This document shows, piece after piece, positions 42,507-53,834 of a DNA stretch of 64,000 nucleotides. Numbering within the stretch: the first letter of the stretch is position 1; each line of letters begins with the position of its first letter. This DNA comes from Cytidiella melzeri (lineage: Eukaryota; Basidiomycota; Agaricomycetes; Polyporales; Irpicaceae): the NCBI GenBank assembly GCA_022592445.1, contig JABYQR010000070.1, positions 89,081-153,080 on the forward strand, given 5' to 3'. A program made the position numbers and the translations under genes. The notes under the pieces were generated by a model. That model was not told the origin of the DNA. It was given only the letters and a program-made list of their open reading frames with translations, and did not search any database.

Positions 42507-45500
42507 ATGCCCGTCAAGGATCTCGTTGGTCTTTTTGAATCTCGCACAGGTACAAATGCTCCGGTTGACCAGAATTCATCCCCGAACGAGCGCAACGCCA
42601 TAGTACCACCTCCCCCTCATGGCCCCGGCAGGTCGGCTCAGTCACGGGCAGGTCTACCTCCTGCTCGACTCAGCACACACCCGCTGCTACGGCCAGCGTT
42701 CTCCATTTCGCAACCTCCGGTGTTAGAATCACTCGTCGAGGGTCTCCCCAGCGCGGTATCCGAGAGTTACTCAAGACTTGCACTTGTCCACGATGACCTT
42801 ACGACCATTTCTTCAGATTATGAATTCACGACCTCTACGACTCTACATGACGATACCCATTCGCTCGATATATCTAGTGATGTCACCGATGAATTGCCAC
42901 CACCCAAGCAAGGTCCTACCGTGCAGGATCTGGATTCTGCCAAGGTGACTATCAAGTCGCGGTCCCAGTATATGTCACCTGAACAAATGGAGATGTACAC
43001 TCGAAAGCCTACGGCGGACAAAGACTACACCAGCGTCGACGATCATAAGCTGCATCACTCTCAACCTCCGTCAACATCTGCGGATACCTTAGTGCAGCCG
43101 CCTGAACTCACCTCGCATATACCGGTTGCAGCTTCTTTGATATTCTCTCGAGGTGCTGCCCCGCTGTCGTTCCCTGACCTAGACAAATATCTTTCAAGTA
43201 TTCCTGCACCGTCGTTCCCAACATTCACAAAGCTGCATGTCAATCAGGGCAAACCACCCATCATGTTTCCTCCCATGCAACTTCTTGCTTCTTCTGGAGA
43301 GTCGCTGGATGACTTGGAGCACAACTCACGGATCCCCCATTGGTGGCAAAACCGCGGTAAAATATTTGGTGCTCTCAGCGGTCTGGCACTCTCGATCACG
43401 GTGCGAATAGGCTCAGGAATGTCATGCAGCTCATTGAACTATGCATCTATAGGGATCAAGTGTTTTGACGACCTTTTACAGTACCCACGGCTTGATAGAT
43501 ATCCTGCAAATTTTCGCGCTCATTTTGAATACTGTTGGTCAGTCCGAGGTGCGCGTGTCTCATGGATCACATAACTGACGTATGTAATCTAGCCCCGAAG
43601 GGCGCTGTTGATCCCAAAGACGAGTGGAAGCAAGTGATTTTTGGTACCATGTATGTTGCAATAGCCGGAAACCGTGCCAGCCGCTGATATACCCTAGACC
43701 GAATATACTGGCATTCAATCTTGCCACGAGTATTCAGGTCGCGTCCATCATGCTTGTGGTCATCATGATAATTTCAGGCATCCTTCTCTATTTCTTCCAC
43801 CGCGCGACGTCCGCATGCTGTCAAGTCGGAAAGCCGGAGGGTTTTCAGCAGCCAGCGTTCCTTACGAGCCAATGGAGCCTTGTGATTGTCAGCTTTCTCC
43901 TAACGGTCATATACCTCCCACTCAGTACCATCGCTATGCACGTCATTGTTTGGTCCGACGATTTATGGGTCGTCCCAAACCCATATGTCAACGCCACCGT
44001 ACTTCCTCCGCAACTTCCTCCACTTGGTCCTGCTGGCGAGTTCCGCGGACCTTTGGACTTCTGCTATACCACAACCATGGAACTCAATCAATTAAACTAT
44101 GCGCCGGCGGTTCTCATTCTGGCCATCATCTCATTCCTTGCCGTGGGTACCCGTGCTTGAATTATATATCCTCACTCAATAGCTTCGGCGTTTGACAGTT
44201 GAGCGTCTGGTACCCTATTCGTCTGCGACGTGCCATCCAACTCGTGGCACCGCAAGTAGACGACTATACGGAGCTTGGCACTCTCAGAAGTCATACCGAA
44301 TTGAACCGGGAATACCAGCGTGCGTTGGACCGGGACAAGAATCCTCTACAGTTCTTGTATAATAGTGAGTATACAACATGCTTCCAGCTGCGAAGGGCCG
44401 TTCAACGGAATCATCTAGATTACCGCAGAGGGTGGGCGACTTACGAAGCCAGTTACATCTTTGCGAAACTCACGGCCTTACTCACGGTCGCCATAATTGA
44501 CCCCGATAACTGCCTCTTTCGCTCTCTTAACCGCACTCATGTGCAGGTAGCTCGTCAGATTGTCCTGCTGGTGGCATCGGTTGGCTTCTTACTCCGGCAG
44601 TGCTTCACGGCACCATTTCTTAACCCAATCAGCAACGCAAGCGAGTTCACCTCCAGGCTAAATTATGTCTTGACTGCCGTTATTGCTCTTCTCGTAGCGC
44701 TGAATGTGCCCGGCAAGACAGTATGGGACGGCGCCGTACTTTACATGTGAGTTGCATAATCAAATGCTCCACAAATAGCACAGAGTGACGGTCACGAATT
44801 CGGCAGTGTCTATATCGTCACCTATGGACTGGGCTTCTGTACGTGTATCATTTTATGATGAGTTACTTAACTGAATACTGGGACAGATTTTACGGTCGTC
44901 GGCTGGAGTATTACTCAACGTGGCATAAAACGTGAGCGCAAATGTTCCACTGTCTGACCACTCAATTCTGAACTCATCCAAAAGGCCTTGCTCGTCGTAT
45001 TGACTTTAGTATGTATCCTATGTTATCACGGGAACGGCTATTTAACCTTGAAAGATCCCAGGTATCGATGTGTTCTCACCACGGTAAGTTTTGGATCATC
45101 TTCGTCATATGCACCGTGGAACACCACGCTGACGACGTTATCTGATACAGTATCGACCTCGCCCCTTTTTCGCAGCACATCAAGCGACGAATCTGGCAAG
45201 AAGCTATATCCGCCCTATTTCTGACCGAGCCGGAGTGTGCAATACCGAAGACTCAGCTGATGCAGTTCGCACAGGCGCGAGATACTAATGCCAATTACCC
45301 ACCGTATCTGTTAGGCTTCGAGGGGACGCCGGCGGAAAGGCACGTTGAGAACCTGAAGGTGATTCTTGCGACCTTGGTCGGATAACTATGGCGTGACAGC
45401 AATTCAATTTTGACCTACTTCCCACTTCTAGATCTTGCGCGAAGTTGGCAATGTGTGCTACATGAAGGGCGTCGCTGTGATGTATGGCTCGGACTCGGCG

Positions 45501-47204
45501 TGGTTCCAGTACCTGCAGGAGACAATCCAGCGTCACTACGTGGGGCCGGACTCTTATTGGAAAGACCCCGCTCGCGACGAGATTCCTGGGTGTACACGCT
45601 TCTTCGGGAATGCGTGGTATGTCCCGTTCCCTCCTACCGTGGTACGTCAATCAGCTACCGTAAAGCCACCGCTTCTGAGATTCTACTCGGCGTGGGATGG
45701 CAGGTCATGAAGTACGATGATGGTCCAGTAGCTGTTATATCTGAGGTAGCCGATCTCGAAATGTACGTGAGGCAAAACTCCAGTCACGATGTCCAGAGGC
45801 GGAGGGAAGTTCGATTAGCGCTGAGGGCTTTAGACGGTCAAGTTGTTCATTGGCCGTACGAGCACATTGAGGTAAGAGGTTGCGGTCATTTATAGAATAA
45901 CGTCTGTCTAAAAGCTACGAAAGGTTATCGGTGCGCGACGTCCTCTCTGCTGCTGCCTTCCTGGCCGCCGATACGAGGCACAAACGGCGTTGCAATACCG
46001 TTACGCCATTTTCCGTCTCAAACGCCAGGGTACTCTCGACTGGGAAAACATCAATCTCGGCAGCGGCTTTGAGGTCGAACTCACGTATGCCAGGAAAGTC
46101 GTCGTCACAGGTTCCGTTATCGGTCTCACAGATGACTTTGACCTGTCCACACCCCTCGCACGGTTCCTTTCGTTGAACGAAGACCTCATTGTGCAGCCTC
46201 TTGTTCACATCGAGGGCGCGATTCAGCGGTACAGGAATCACATGCTCAGGGAGTGCGAGAGGAAAAATGACGCGTTGAGTTACCGGTTTCTGGTCAGCGT
46301 ATACAACAGACCGAGGGAACCGACAGGTCTGGCGGAGAGTTCGATCGAGTTTGAGAAGGATCTACGTGTAAGGAGGCTGCTGCTGGCAAGCGAGGACATT
46401 TTCACGATCACGCATGAGCGGCTTAGCGTTGCTAGTCGGTGCGAGATAACGACGTGGTGGTATATTTTCTGGGTATGTCGTTTTTGAGCTCTCCTTCGAC
46501 GCACACAGAGATGATTGTTGACTGTTTCGATTTGGACAGGACGATCTGTGGCGTCGCAACCACGATACCATTAGTGGCCTTACGAAATATGCGTCTGACT
46601 TTGGCCCACACTACCCCACCTCTATCGCGTATTCACCGCTGCCTCGCGCCGCTCTAGAGTCATTCCTCGTGCAGCGGGGTTTGTACCACGCAAAGACCAA
46701 ATGGGGCGATTTCTTCCATTCTGGGCTCTTGAACAAGATGTACATGCGCATGTACGATATATTATTCCACGGAACACAAAGAGTGAGCTGGATTATACTC
46801 ATTGCATTGTCCAAGAAGACACACACTAACCACCATGCACGTAGGGAGACATTATACACTTTGGCGCAGGCAATGCTGCTGAGTACGACATGGAAGAGAT
46901 CGACGTGCAGACGCAGATGCGTCCTTCGACACTTGGAACGGGTGGAGGTACGGACCACGACGATTCGTCCATTCGTGCACGCCCCATGTATCGCTGGGAA
47001 GGCATACTTGAAGACCCTCTGATCAAGCATGAGCGGCATACCGCGAATTTCCTCGCGAAGCTTGGCGTCTGGTTTGGTGTCACGCCCAGATGGCGAAGTG
47101 GGATTCCGTCGATGGGGCTGGCGTTGGATGTCGAGTTGAGTAACGGTCGGTACGTTGTCCTGCACGAGGACGAGGATAATGATGCTTCAATTGCGAAGCC
47201 GTGA
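42507..47204 (+). CDS. Very large multi-spanning membrane protein, unrecognised
   Basis: Start MPVKDLVGLFESRTGTN. A ~280-residue Ser/Thr/Pro-rich cytosolic-looking N-terminus precedes a membrane region: HWWQNRGKIFGALSGLALSI, then LATSIQVASIMLVVIMIISG, WSLVIVSFLLTVIYLPLSTI, APAVLILAIISFLAV, YIFAKLTALLTVAI, VARQIVLLVASVGFLL, RLNYVLTAVIALLVALNV and YIVTYGLGFYFTVVGWSI. A long soluble C-terminal part follows: VCYMKGVAVMYGSDSAWFQY, SYWKDPARDEIPGCTRFFGN, LQYRYAIFRLKRQGTLDWEN, WWYIFWDDLWRRNHDTIS and KTKWGDFFHSGLLNKMYMRM. Near the end are EIDVQTQMRPSTLGTGGG and LGVWFGVTPRWRSG. More than ten introns are needed; the total exceeds 1,300 residues. I recognise no catalytic or transporter motif. Confidence 0.7.
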
Positions 47205-47426
47205 GAGAGCATGTCACAGGTGTATGTATGTGGTATCTATCTGTCTATCTATCTGACATGTACCCTGCGTTTATCTACTGAATGTAACCGGCCTGTGGAC
47301 ACTTTTGAATACTTGCACATACACGCTGTGTGATACCCAATAATCTACATCCTACACGTATGACGTTCAGACGCTCTTGTACTGCGGTGGCGTAGACGGA
47401 AGCTTGCTTGTCGTCAAGTGAAGTGC

Positions 47427-48056
47427 TCACGAGGACGTTGGAGGCGTGAGCAACTTCTTCGCCAGCTCCTGCGCTGCCTGTGTGACCTGAGGCTCAAACT
47501 CGGTGAGGAACTCGGGGAACGAAGTGTCATCCACGAGCACTCTTTCTGTCCCCGCAATGTAATCTCGCGGTAGCTTTACAGCCACAGGGTTGTCAAGAAT
47601 CTGCAACTTGACAGCGGCCAGGATAACCTGCAGCTGAGCAGACGCCCTGAGCCCTCCACCACCTCCGTATGTGAGGAGTAGAACGGGTTTGTGAGACCAT
47701 TCGTGGTAGAGGTGGTCAATCGAGTTCTTGAGTTCTCCGGGGTAACCACCGTTGTATTCGGGCGAGACGATGGCAAAGGCGGAGCATGACGAGATGAAGC
47801 GCGACCAGTCCCGAATGGCGGGCGAGCCGTAGTCGTCTGGGTTGGCGATCTGGCCTGGAAAACGAGAGCCGTCGACGACAGGACCAAAGGGATGAGGAGA
47901 GACTCTGGGATCGACGGTGACGACGTCTGACGGTACGCCGGACGCGTCGAGGTGGTGTTGGAGGAGGCGGGAAGTCCATGCGGCGATGCCTGCTCCGTTT
48001 CCGCCTTGTCGGGAGCTGCCAATGATGACGGCGACGCGACGAGTTGCAGCCTGCAT
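47427..48056 (-). CDS. NADPH-dependent FMN reductase family protein
   Basis: Flavodoxin-like reductase using NAD(P)H and FMN. Single exon of 209 residues, start MQAATRRVAVIIGSSRQGGN where GSSRQGGNGAGIA is the FMN phosphate-binding loop. Further family marks: VVTVDPRVSPHPFGPVV, AFAIVSPEYNGGYPGELKNS-IDHLYHEW (the SPEYN motif contacts the flavin ring) and KPVLLLTYGGGGGLRASAQL. Substrate (quinone, chromate, azo dye or other) cannot be read from sequence. The coding frame is open upstream of this ATG, but family alignment supports the start chosen. Confidence 0.87.
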   Translation of the reverse strand: MQAATRRVAVIIGSSRQGGNGAGIAAWTSRLLQHHLDASGVPSDVVTVDPRVSPHPFGPVVDGSRFPGQIANPDDYGSPAIRDWSRFISSCSAFAIVSPEYNGGYPGELKNSIDHLYHEWSHKPVLLLTYGGGGGLRASAQLQVILAAVKLQILDNPVAVKLPRDYIAGTERVLVDDTSFPEFLTEFEPQVTQAAQELAKKLLTPPTSS

Positions 48057-48390
48057 GTTTGAGCCGCAAATAGGGTCTTGGTAGGGGTTGTGAGAACTGC
48101 TGCGATGGATGGCGAGGAGATGAAGAGCGGGACATACTTTGGTTGCTTTGACTCTGCTCAGGTTCGTAAACAGATATAGCAGGATTAGACGATGGTAAGT
48201 GCGAACTGGATGAGTACTAAGAGGCAGTAGTAGTAAATGGTTGCAGATACGATACTCCAATGAAACTCTGTTACCGATCATAGTGGCGTGCATGCTGCCA
48301 ATTTCACGCAATCGTCGGCGTCCATCCCAATACCTACAAGCTTAAGGTTCTTCAGCAACCGCCATAGTTCCTTTCCACTAACATTGCACT
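48057..48390. other. Divergent spacer FMN reductase / RRP36
   Basis: 334 nt shared promoter region; nothing specific visible. Confidence 0.35.
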
Positions 48391-49851
48391 ATGCCTCGTC
48401 GTCCTCGTCCTGTATCTAGGAAACCACCGGCGCACGCAGCTCACATCCCACACACGCCTCAGACCCCAAAAGCAAACAGCAAAGCCGTCACTCGACCGAC
48501 ACCGCAAGAGGCAGAAGAGAGTTCAGAGGGAGAAGAATCTTTGGAAGGTGCTTCAGGCTCAGGCTCAGGCTCGGTTGACGAAGACTCTGAGGCGGATGCC
48601 GATGCTCCAAGAGTTGCACAATGGGTAGCCGACGAAGAGCTCGAAGAAGAGGGCGATGAATCAAGCAGCGACGGAGAGGAGGAATTCGAATCTGACAACA
48701 CTCGTCCAGTAAATCTAGTGAGTGTCACGCCCGTACAATAAAATTCTGCATCCTGAGGCGCAGCACAGAAACGCTTACAAGACAGTGCGTCCATCTCACG
48801 CTATCACTTCTTGCTTTACAACTATCCGCTGTAGATTTATCTTCGCTGCCCCTCGGCACACTTCGTAAAGCGCAACAAGCGTTAGCACAAGCCAAACCAG
48901 CCCACGGAGATGAACCTAGCGATGACGAAGCTGCCTCTTCTGACGAGGAGTCTGCGCCGGAGCAAGAACCGTCTGGGCTAGGTGCCAAAGACAGGCAGAA
49001 GCGCGATATTGCAAAGCGGGCACATAAACACGCGTGCGTCGAGTAATTTCTCGCTCTCCTGTGTCTGCACATTGACTGGCATATATACATTAGTCCAATG
49101 GAAATGTCTTCGAAACGTCCGGTACCGCGAAAGAAGGCAAACATAGACGAGAGCAAACCAGCAAGTATCATATCTATTCCATACCATTATCGTACTCTTA
49201 CAGTCGTTGTTCACAGGTCCCTCGAGATCCTCGTTTCCTCCACACCACCGGCACATTCTCACCCGCCCACTTCCGCACGCAGTACAGCTTCCTCTCAGAG
49301 TTGCACCTTTCCGAACTCAACACGCTCCGAGAGAACCTCAAACGCGCGCGCAAGTTGCTCGTCAATTCTCCACGCGATTTACGACAAGAACGAGAGGCGG
49401 AGGTGCTGCGACTTGAGAGGGCGCTGAAGAGGGCAGAGAGTTTGGTGAACAGAGACAAGAAGGAGAAGATCGAGGATAGTGCGTTGGGTAAACTGATGAA
49501 GGAGGAGAAGGAGAAGAGGAAGGAGGGTAAGGGAGCGTGGTACATGAAGGAGTGTATGTTACATTTCAGTTTTCTTCGAGCTGCGCGTTGACTGATATCC
49601 CCTCGATAGCGGATAAGAAAGATCTCCTCGCACGAGCCAAGTTCGAAGCACTCGCCGAGGCTGGTGGACGTTCCGCTGTACGAAAAGCCATAGAGAAGAA
49701 GCAAAAGAAAGTCAACCAGAAGGAGAAGAAGAGACGACCGTTTGTGCCTGGTGAAGCTCGAGGACAAAACGGCAAGCGACCGAATCCTAATTCGATCCCG
49801 TGGCAGGGGAGAGACGGAGCGCGGCCGAGCAAACGACAGCGGACCTCGTAG
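48391..49851 (+). CDS. RRP36: rRNA-processing protein RRP36
   Basis: Component of the 90S pre-ribosome needed for early pre-rRNA cleavages. N-terminus MPRRPRPVSRKPPAHAAHIP, then acidic clusters (DEDSEADADAPRVAQW, EEEGDESSSDGEEEF, SDDEAASSDEESAPE). Conserved part: PLGTLRKAQQALAQAK, SSKRPVPRKKANI, VPRDPRFLHTTGTFSPAHFR, YSFLSELHLSELNTLRENLK. C-terminal: REAEVLRLERALKRAES coiled coil, ADKKDLLARAKFEALAEAGG, VRKAIEKKQKKVNQKEKKRR and terminal RDGARPSKRQRTS. RDPRF...F and the KP(V/I)PR-KK signature place it in RRP36. Introns within 48720-49210 and at ~49556-49610. Confidence 0.9.
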
Positions 49852-50040
49852 TCTGGTTTTCCAAGTGGTTCTGCAAGCACACGCAGTTGGCCAACCGTTA
49901 TCATTCCAAGTATGTTATCGACTGCTCCTATCCATTGTATCCATATACATCCGCTGTAGCAGTGAAATTGTACAGCCGACTGTTAGCGAGCCAAAAAAAA
50001 AAAGCAAAACAAGGCTCTGAAGAAAATCTCCATAGACATC

Positions 50041-51733
50041 CTAATAAGACACAAGCGGACGAGCTTGGTACCCGTCCAACATCAACGCAGCCGGCAACGG
50101 CCCCTCGTCTGGCACCGTCAACAACACCTGCGACTTCAACCTTCCCATCACCGCCCTCTTGATTGTCCCCTCCCACATCTGGAACCACTCTCCTTCGCGC
50201 ATGCCCACGACTTCCGCCACGCCCATCTGCGTGTTCACCAGCGTCTTGCTGTTCAGCGAGGACGCGGAGAAGTGTGGTATGGTGTTTGTGGAATCATTGA
50301 GGGTACCAGGGAACGGCGGCGGGGCGTCGTCGTTGATGATGCCCGTATTAGTGTAGTCTATGAGCTTCCAAGACTTGAGCGCGTACGCGCCGCCGCAGAC
50401 TTCCCATTTACCCCCGCCCCCGTGAGCGTACCGTTTGTAGAGCCATATGAAGGGATAGAGGAGGGTGATCCAGAGGAGGACGACTAGCCATTTGATGGAG
50501 AGGGTGCGCGAGAGCCAGTTGTCCGCCCGGACGTGGACTTGGTCCCCTCGTCGTTTGAATTCGACGGTGAGATGGCCGTTGTAGTGCGTTGATTTGACGG
50601 CTGCTGCTACTGCTGCCTCGAGGGCTGAGAAGTTCCAACCATAGACAACCTGTATATATAGAATGAATTAGCTTACAACCACCCCAAGTGCGGTGAACCA
50701 ATAGTATATACCTTTCTGTACGTAAACTCCTTGAGCATCTTATCACTAGCGCAGTACTCGTCTGCCCAATCTCTGACCGTCTTCGTCGACTTCAACACAT
50801 CGTTCTCATACATCTCTGCATGAACTGGTGGACCCACGACGCTCCTCGTCGACGGCGGCGGCATCCCCACCGGTGTCGGTGACCCAATCCACGGCGGCAA
50901 CCCCCTCATCTCCCTTTCCCTCTTCCACATACTCGCCCTCTTCCTCTCCTGCCTCGACGCCTTCCAAACCCTCCGCCTCGCACTTTCGGGTTCCTGCCAC
51001 AACAACGCCTCGCTCGACCCTCCTCTGTCGCCCACTCTGCCCGACGTCACCCTGCTCGGCATCAAAACTCCTTCCACCTCGAGCTTCATGTTTCCTCTAT
51101 ACGCCGGCTCCTCGTCTGGTATACTCCACTGTGTCGGCTTCTGCAGTATGTACTGCGACACATCAATATGGAAATCGAAATCATGGACCGTCACGCTCTC
51201 CGTCTCCGTTGCCCAGCGTGCATGTCCCCGGTCGTCAATCCGACGCACGGAGCGGGTCTGGTGTTCCTGGTGTTGCCCCTTGACGTGCAAGAAGAGCTGG
51301 GGAGGGATCTGGGATTGAGAGAGTAGGAACCGGTAGAGGGCTTCTCCTACACAAGAGAAAGAAAAAGAGATATTCGCAACAATACAACGTAAGCCATCAG
51401 AAAACAAACAACGCTCGCTATGCAGTTGTCTCCATCCTACTCACCGTCTTCGTTCAAATGCGGATCGTGCGACACAACAGACCCGTCCGCTGCCTCCTCA
51501 AAGTATTCCGCCTCGTACGGCGCAAAGTCCGGAGGCGGTGGGCCTTGCTCCTCGCCTCCAGGCGGCACAAAGTAGTTGCTGTCCGCGAAATCGACGCGGT
51601 CGCTCGGAGAAGAAGTAGTCGTGAACGCGGGAGGAGGCGGGGAGCCGCTGCTGGAGGGACCCGCCTCGTCGATGTCTAGCAGTTGTTGTTGGTGTGAAGC
51701 AGGGCTCTTTGTGTCGTGATCATCGATGAGCAT
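50041..51733 (-). CDS. Conserved-looking single-pass membrane protein, unrecognised
   Basis: Three exons. Exon 1 starts MLIDDHDTKSPASHQQQLLD and is acidic and Pro-rich (PPGGEEQGPPPPDFAPYEAE). Exon 2: ALYRFLLSQSQIPPQLFLHV, VTVHDFDFHIDVSQYILQKP, QWSIPDEEPAYRGNMKLE, RRVWKASRQERKRASMWKRE, then VRDWADEYCASDKMLKEFTY. Exon 3 begins VYGWNFSALEAAVAAAVKST, has VHVRADNWLSRTLSIKWLVV-LLWITLLYPFIWLYKRYA (one membrane helix near the middle), KWEVCGGAYALKSWKLIDYT and a soluble tail. Roughly 500 residues. The ordered hydrophobic and aromatic pattern and clean splicing argue for a real gene, but I know no family with this arrangement. It converges on RRP36, 189 nt between stops. Confidence 0.68.
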
Positions 51734-52458
51734 TTCTTTTAGAGGACAGGTACAGTAGTAAGTAGTGAGTAGGAGGACAAGATGGGTTGCTCTGCGCAGC
51801 GGCGCTTGATGGGAGCGCAGACCGTCGAGGCGGTGCAGACCTGTATTACGTGGCGCTTCTCAAATTCAGCTGCGCAGTCGCGTTTCCAAGTGCCAGAATG
51901 TTGCGTGCGTGGCCAGCTGGGCATAACCAAACAACAATGAGATTTCGTGTAACACTGTGGATGCCGAGCATCTGGAACGGCTGCGCACGACGCGACGCGA
52001 TCACGTGAGGTCATGGTGAAACCATTCATGCAAACGTTAGGCTGGCACGAGCACGGCCATAACGAGTCGCATCGTATTACAGTACAAGAGCAATGCCAAG
52101 GAGACATTCATAGTCATCATTCCTGGGGCATACAAATCCTACCCCCTGCCTGCAGTGTGCACTACAATTTGCAAACATACCAGACATTGATGTTATCCTT
52201 GGTCTTCCTTGCTGAGTTGCAATGGCTTTCAAAGCCTGCCACTGTGAAGACCCACATGTGTTCGGACTCAATTGCTTTCCGAGCAACTGGCCACAAGTTG
52301 TGTTCCGGCGGCTAAGCGGTATTGCGAGGTTGTATCTTGGACAATGGTACATTTTATGCTTCAAATTGTTCACATTCTGTCATTGTAGATCGTTTGACAC
52401 AGAAGGCATCACCATTCTTACCATGGCTGGTGCCTTGATACAAAACTGAAGTGAAGGG
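51734..52458. other. Spacer left of the retroelement nest
   Basis: 725 nt. No gene found. The right end (~52440-52458) may be the far end of the older LTR that was split by the element at 52464 (see 61045-61250), since the 5-bp duplication ties the two flanks together. The reverse strand has a 98-codon open frame with no recognised motif. Confidence 0.4.
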
Positions 52459-52463
52459 AAAGT
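52459..52463. repeat. Target-site duplication (left), AAAGT
   Basis: AAAGT directly precedes the TGTTA start of the 5' LTR; the same five bases follow the 3' LTR at 61040-61044. Confidence 0.85.
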
Positions 52464-53041
52464 TGTTAAAACTATATAATATAATATGATATGATATGTA
52501 GTTTCCCACGCCTTATTATAAGGACGCTTTAGGTAGCAGAGTTCCCACAGTCTTAGTATGGGAATTATGCAGCCGTATATGGAAACTCTAGTAGTAACCA
52601 TCACATTAGCTGAGACGTACAGATATGGGTTGTAGTAGTACTAGTCATATATGTACGCCTGTGTTCTAGTAGCATAGGAAATGACATGGAAAGCACATAT
52701 GACTCCAGAGGATGCCTAAAGCATACATCTGAGGACAAGTACTAGCATGAGTCATTTACTCATTATGTACGCCTCTGGTACAAGTACTGAACCTAGTCAT
52801 ACAATGAGTCATGCATGAGTCATGCACTCATAGCATGAGTCATGCACTCATAGCATGAGTCATGCATGAGTCATGTACTTAGTAGTACAGTAGAATAGCT
52901 GAAGAAGACATGTATAGTGGTCGCTTACATAAGTAGATACAGACATGTATATAAGCAGAGCTGCTGAAGCAGCAAGAATAATAAGACTCATCTTCGAAGC
53001 TTAACAGCCTCTACCCCTTGCACACATATTCCACTTTGTTA
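52464..53041 (+). repeat. 5' LTR
   Basis: 578 bp, TGTTAAAACTATATAATATA to CCACTTTGTTA. Contains TATATAAG (~52947-52954, in CATGTATATAAGCAG), a short ATATGAT tandem near the left end, and six copies of TGAGTCAT between ~52748 and 52877, most in a locally duplicated block. Confidence 0.92.
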
Positions 53042-53054
53042 GGTTATGAGCCCC
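53042..53054 (+). promoter_or_regulatory. Primer-binding site (initiator tRNA-Met anticodon arm)
   Basis: GGTTATGAGCCCC directly after the LTR. Its reverse complement, GGGGCTCATAACC, matches the anticodon stem-loop (CAT anticodon) of eukaryotic initiator tRNA-Met rather than the tRNA 3' end. Copia-type elements are known to prime with a 5' half-molecule of this tRNA. Confidence 0.75.
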
Positions 53055-53547
53055 GGCTTTTAGCTTAACTACATCCACACTCTCAACGACATCCACCAAC
53101 CAGTATCCCCCAAGCTTTCTTATAAGTAAGTTTCTCTACTTTACTTTGTTTGGCCACATAGTAGTAGTAGAGTTTTACTGGTTGACTGCCTCAGCTTCGA
53201 ATACAATATTCCCAACTGATCTTCTACAGCTAATTCCCTCACCTACTTGCCCCTTGCGTACGCACTCCCAACCCAGCTGAATACTTAAGCCACCCTTGGT
53301 GGTTCTCGACTTTAACGAGTCGTGCATTACGCGGAATCTGCCTAACACGCAGTGTAAAATCCGGTGGTGGAGGAACAAGCTCCCACTTGTACAAGTGGTA
53401 GATCGGCGGAGTAGTACAATAGGAGGGTAGTGTTGAGTGGCACTCTAAGCTCGTGACTTAGAGGCCTAGGACCTTTGTGTTGGCGCACGTCAGTCAGTCC
53501 TGGAATTAGAAATTGCCGCTTTTTGTAGCTGTAGAATTTCTTGAGGC

Positions 53548-53832
53548 ATGTCGTCCACTTTTACTTTTGGTATCACGGAGATTGTGGACTCTCCTATACT
53601 TCGTGGTGTTTCTTACATGCGCCATTATGTTTTCGTCGTATCATACCGACTGGTAGAAGTTGAAGTTGCAAGTGGTCATACTCGTCTTGAATCACTTGTG
53701 GAAAACTTTTACTCACATTCGACTTTTCCATTAGCAATCCCCAGGACTTTCTCAAGGAAAGTGTTGTGGATTGAATACGACGACATAAATCTTATACTTT
53801 CGATTCTTTCTTCCAGACCATTATATTTTTGA
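53548..53832 (+). CDS. Small ORF in retroelement leader, unrecognised
   Basis: 94 codons starting MSSTFTFGITEIVDSPILRG and ending ILSSRPLYF. No motif recognised. Its stop (53830-53832) lies 2 nt before the ATG of the 470-codon ORF, a spacing that would allow reinitiation. It could equally be untranslated leader. Confidence 0.3.
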   Translation: MSSTFTFGITEIVDSPILRGVSYMRHYVFVVSYRLVEVEVASGHTRLESLVENFYSHSTFPLAIPRTFSRKVLWIEYDDINLILSILSSRPLYF

Positions 53833-53834
53833 AG

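Noticed and set aside
48459..49767. Minus-strand frames inside RRP36
   Set aside because: Antisense of acidic and basic low-complexity coding sequence, giving Ser- and Phe-rich shadows.
52465..52497. ATATGAT tandem as a simple microsatellite locus
   Set aside because: It is part of the LTR and recurs identically, with one extra unit, in the 3' LTR.
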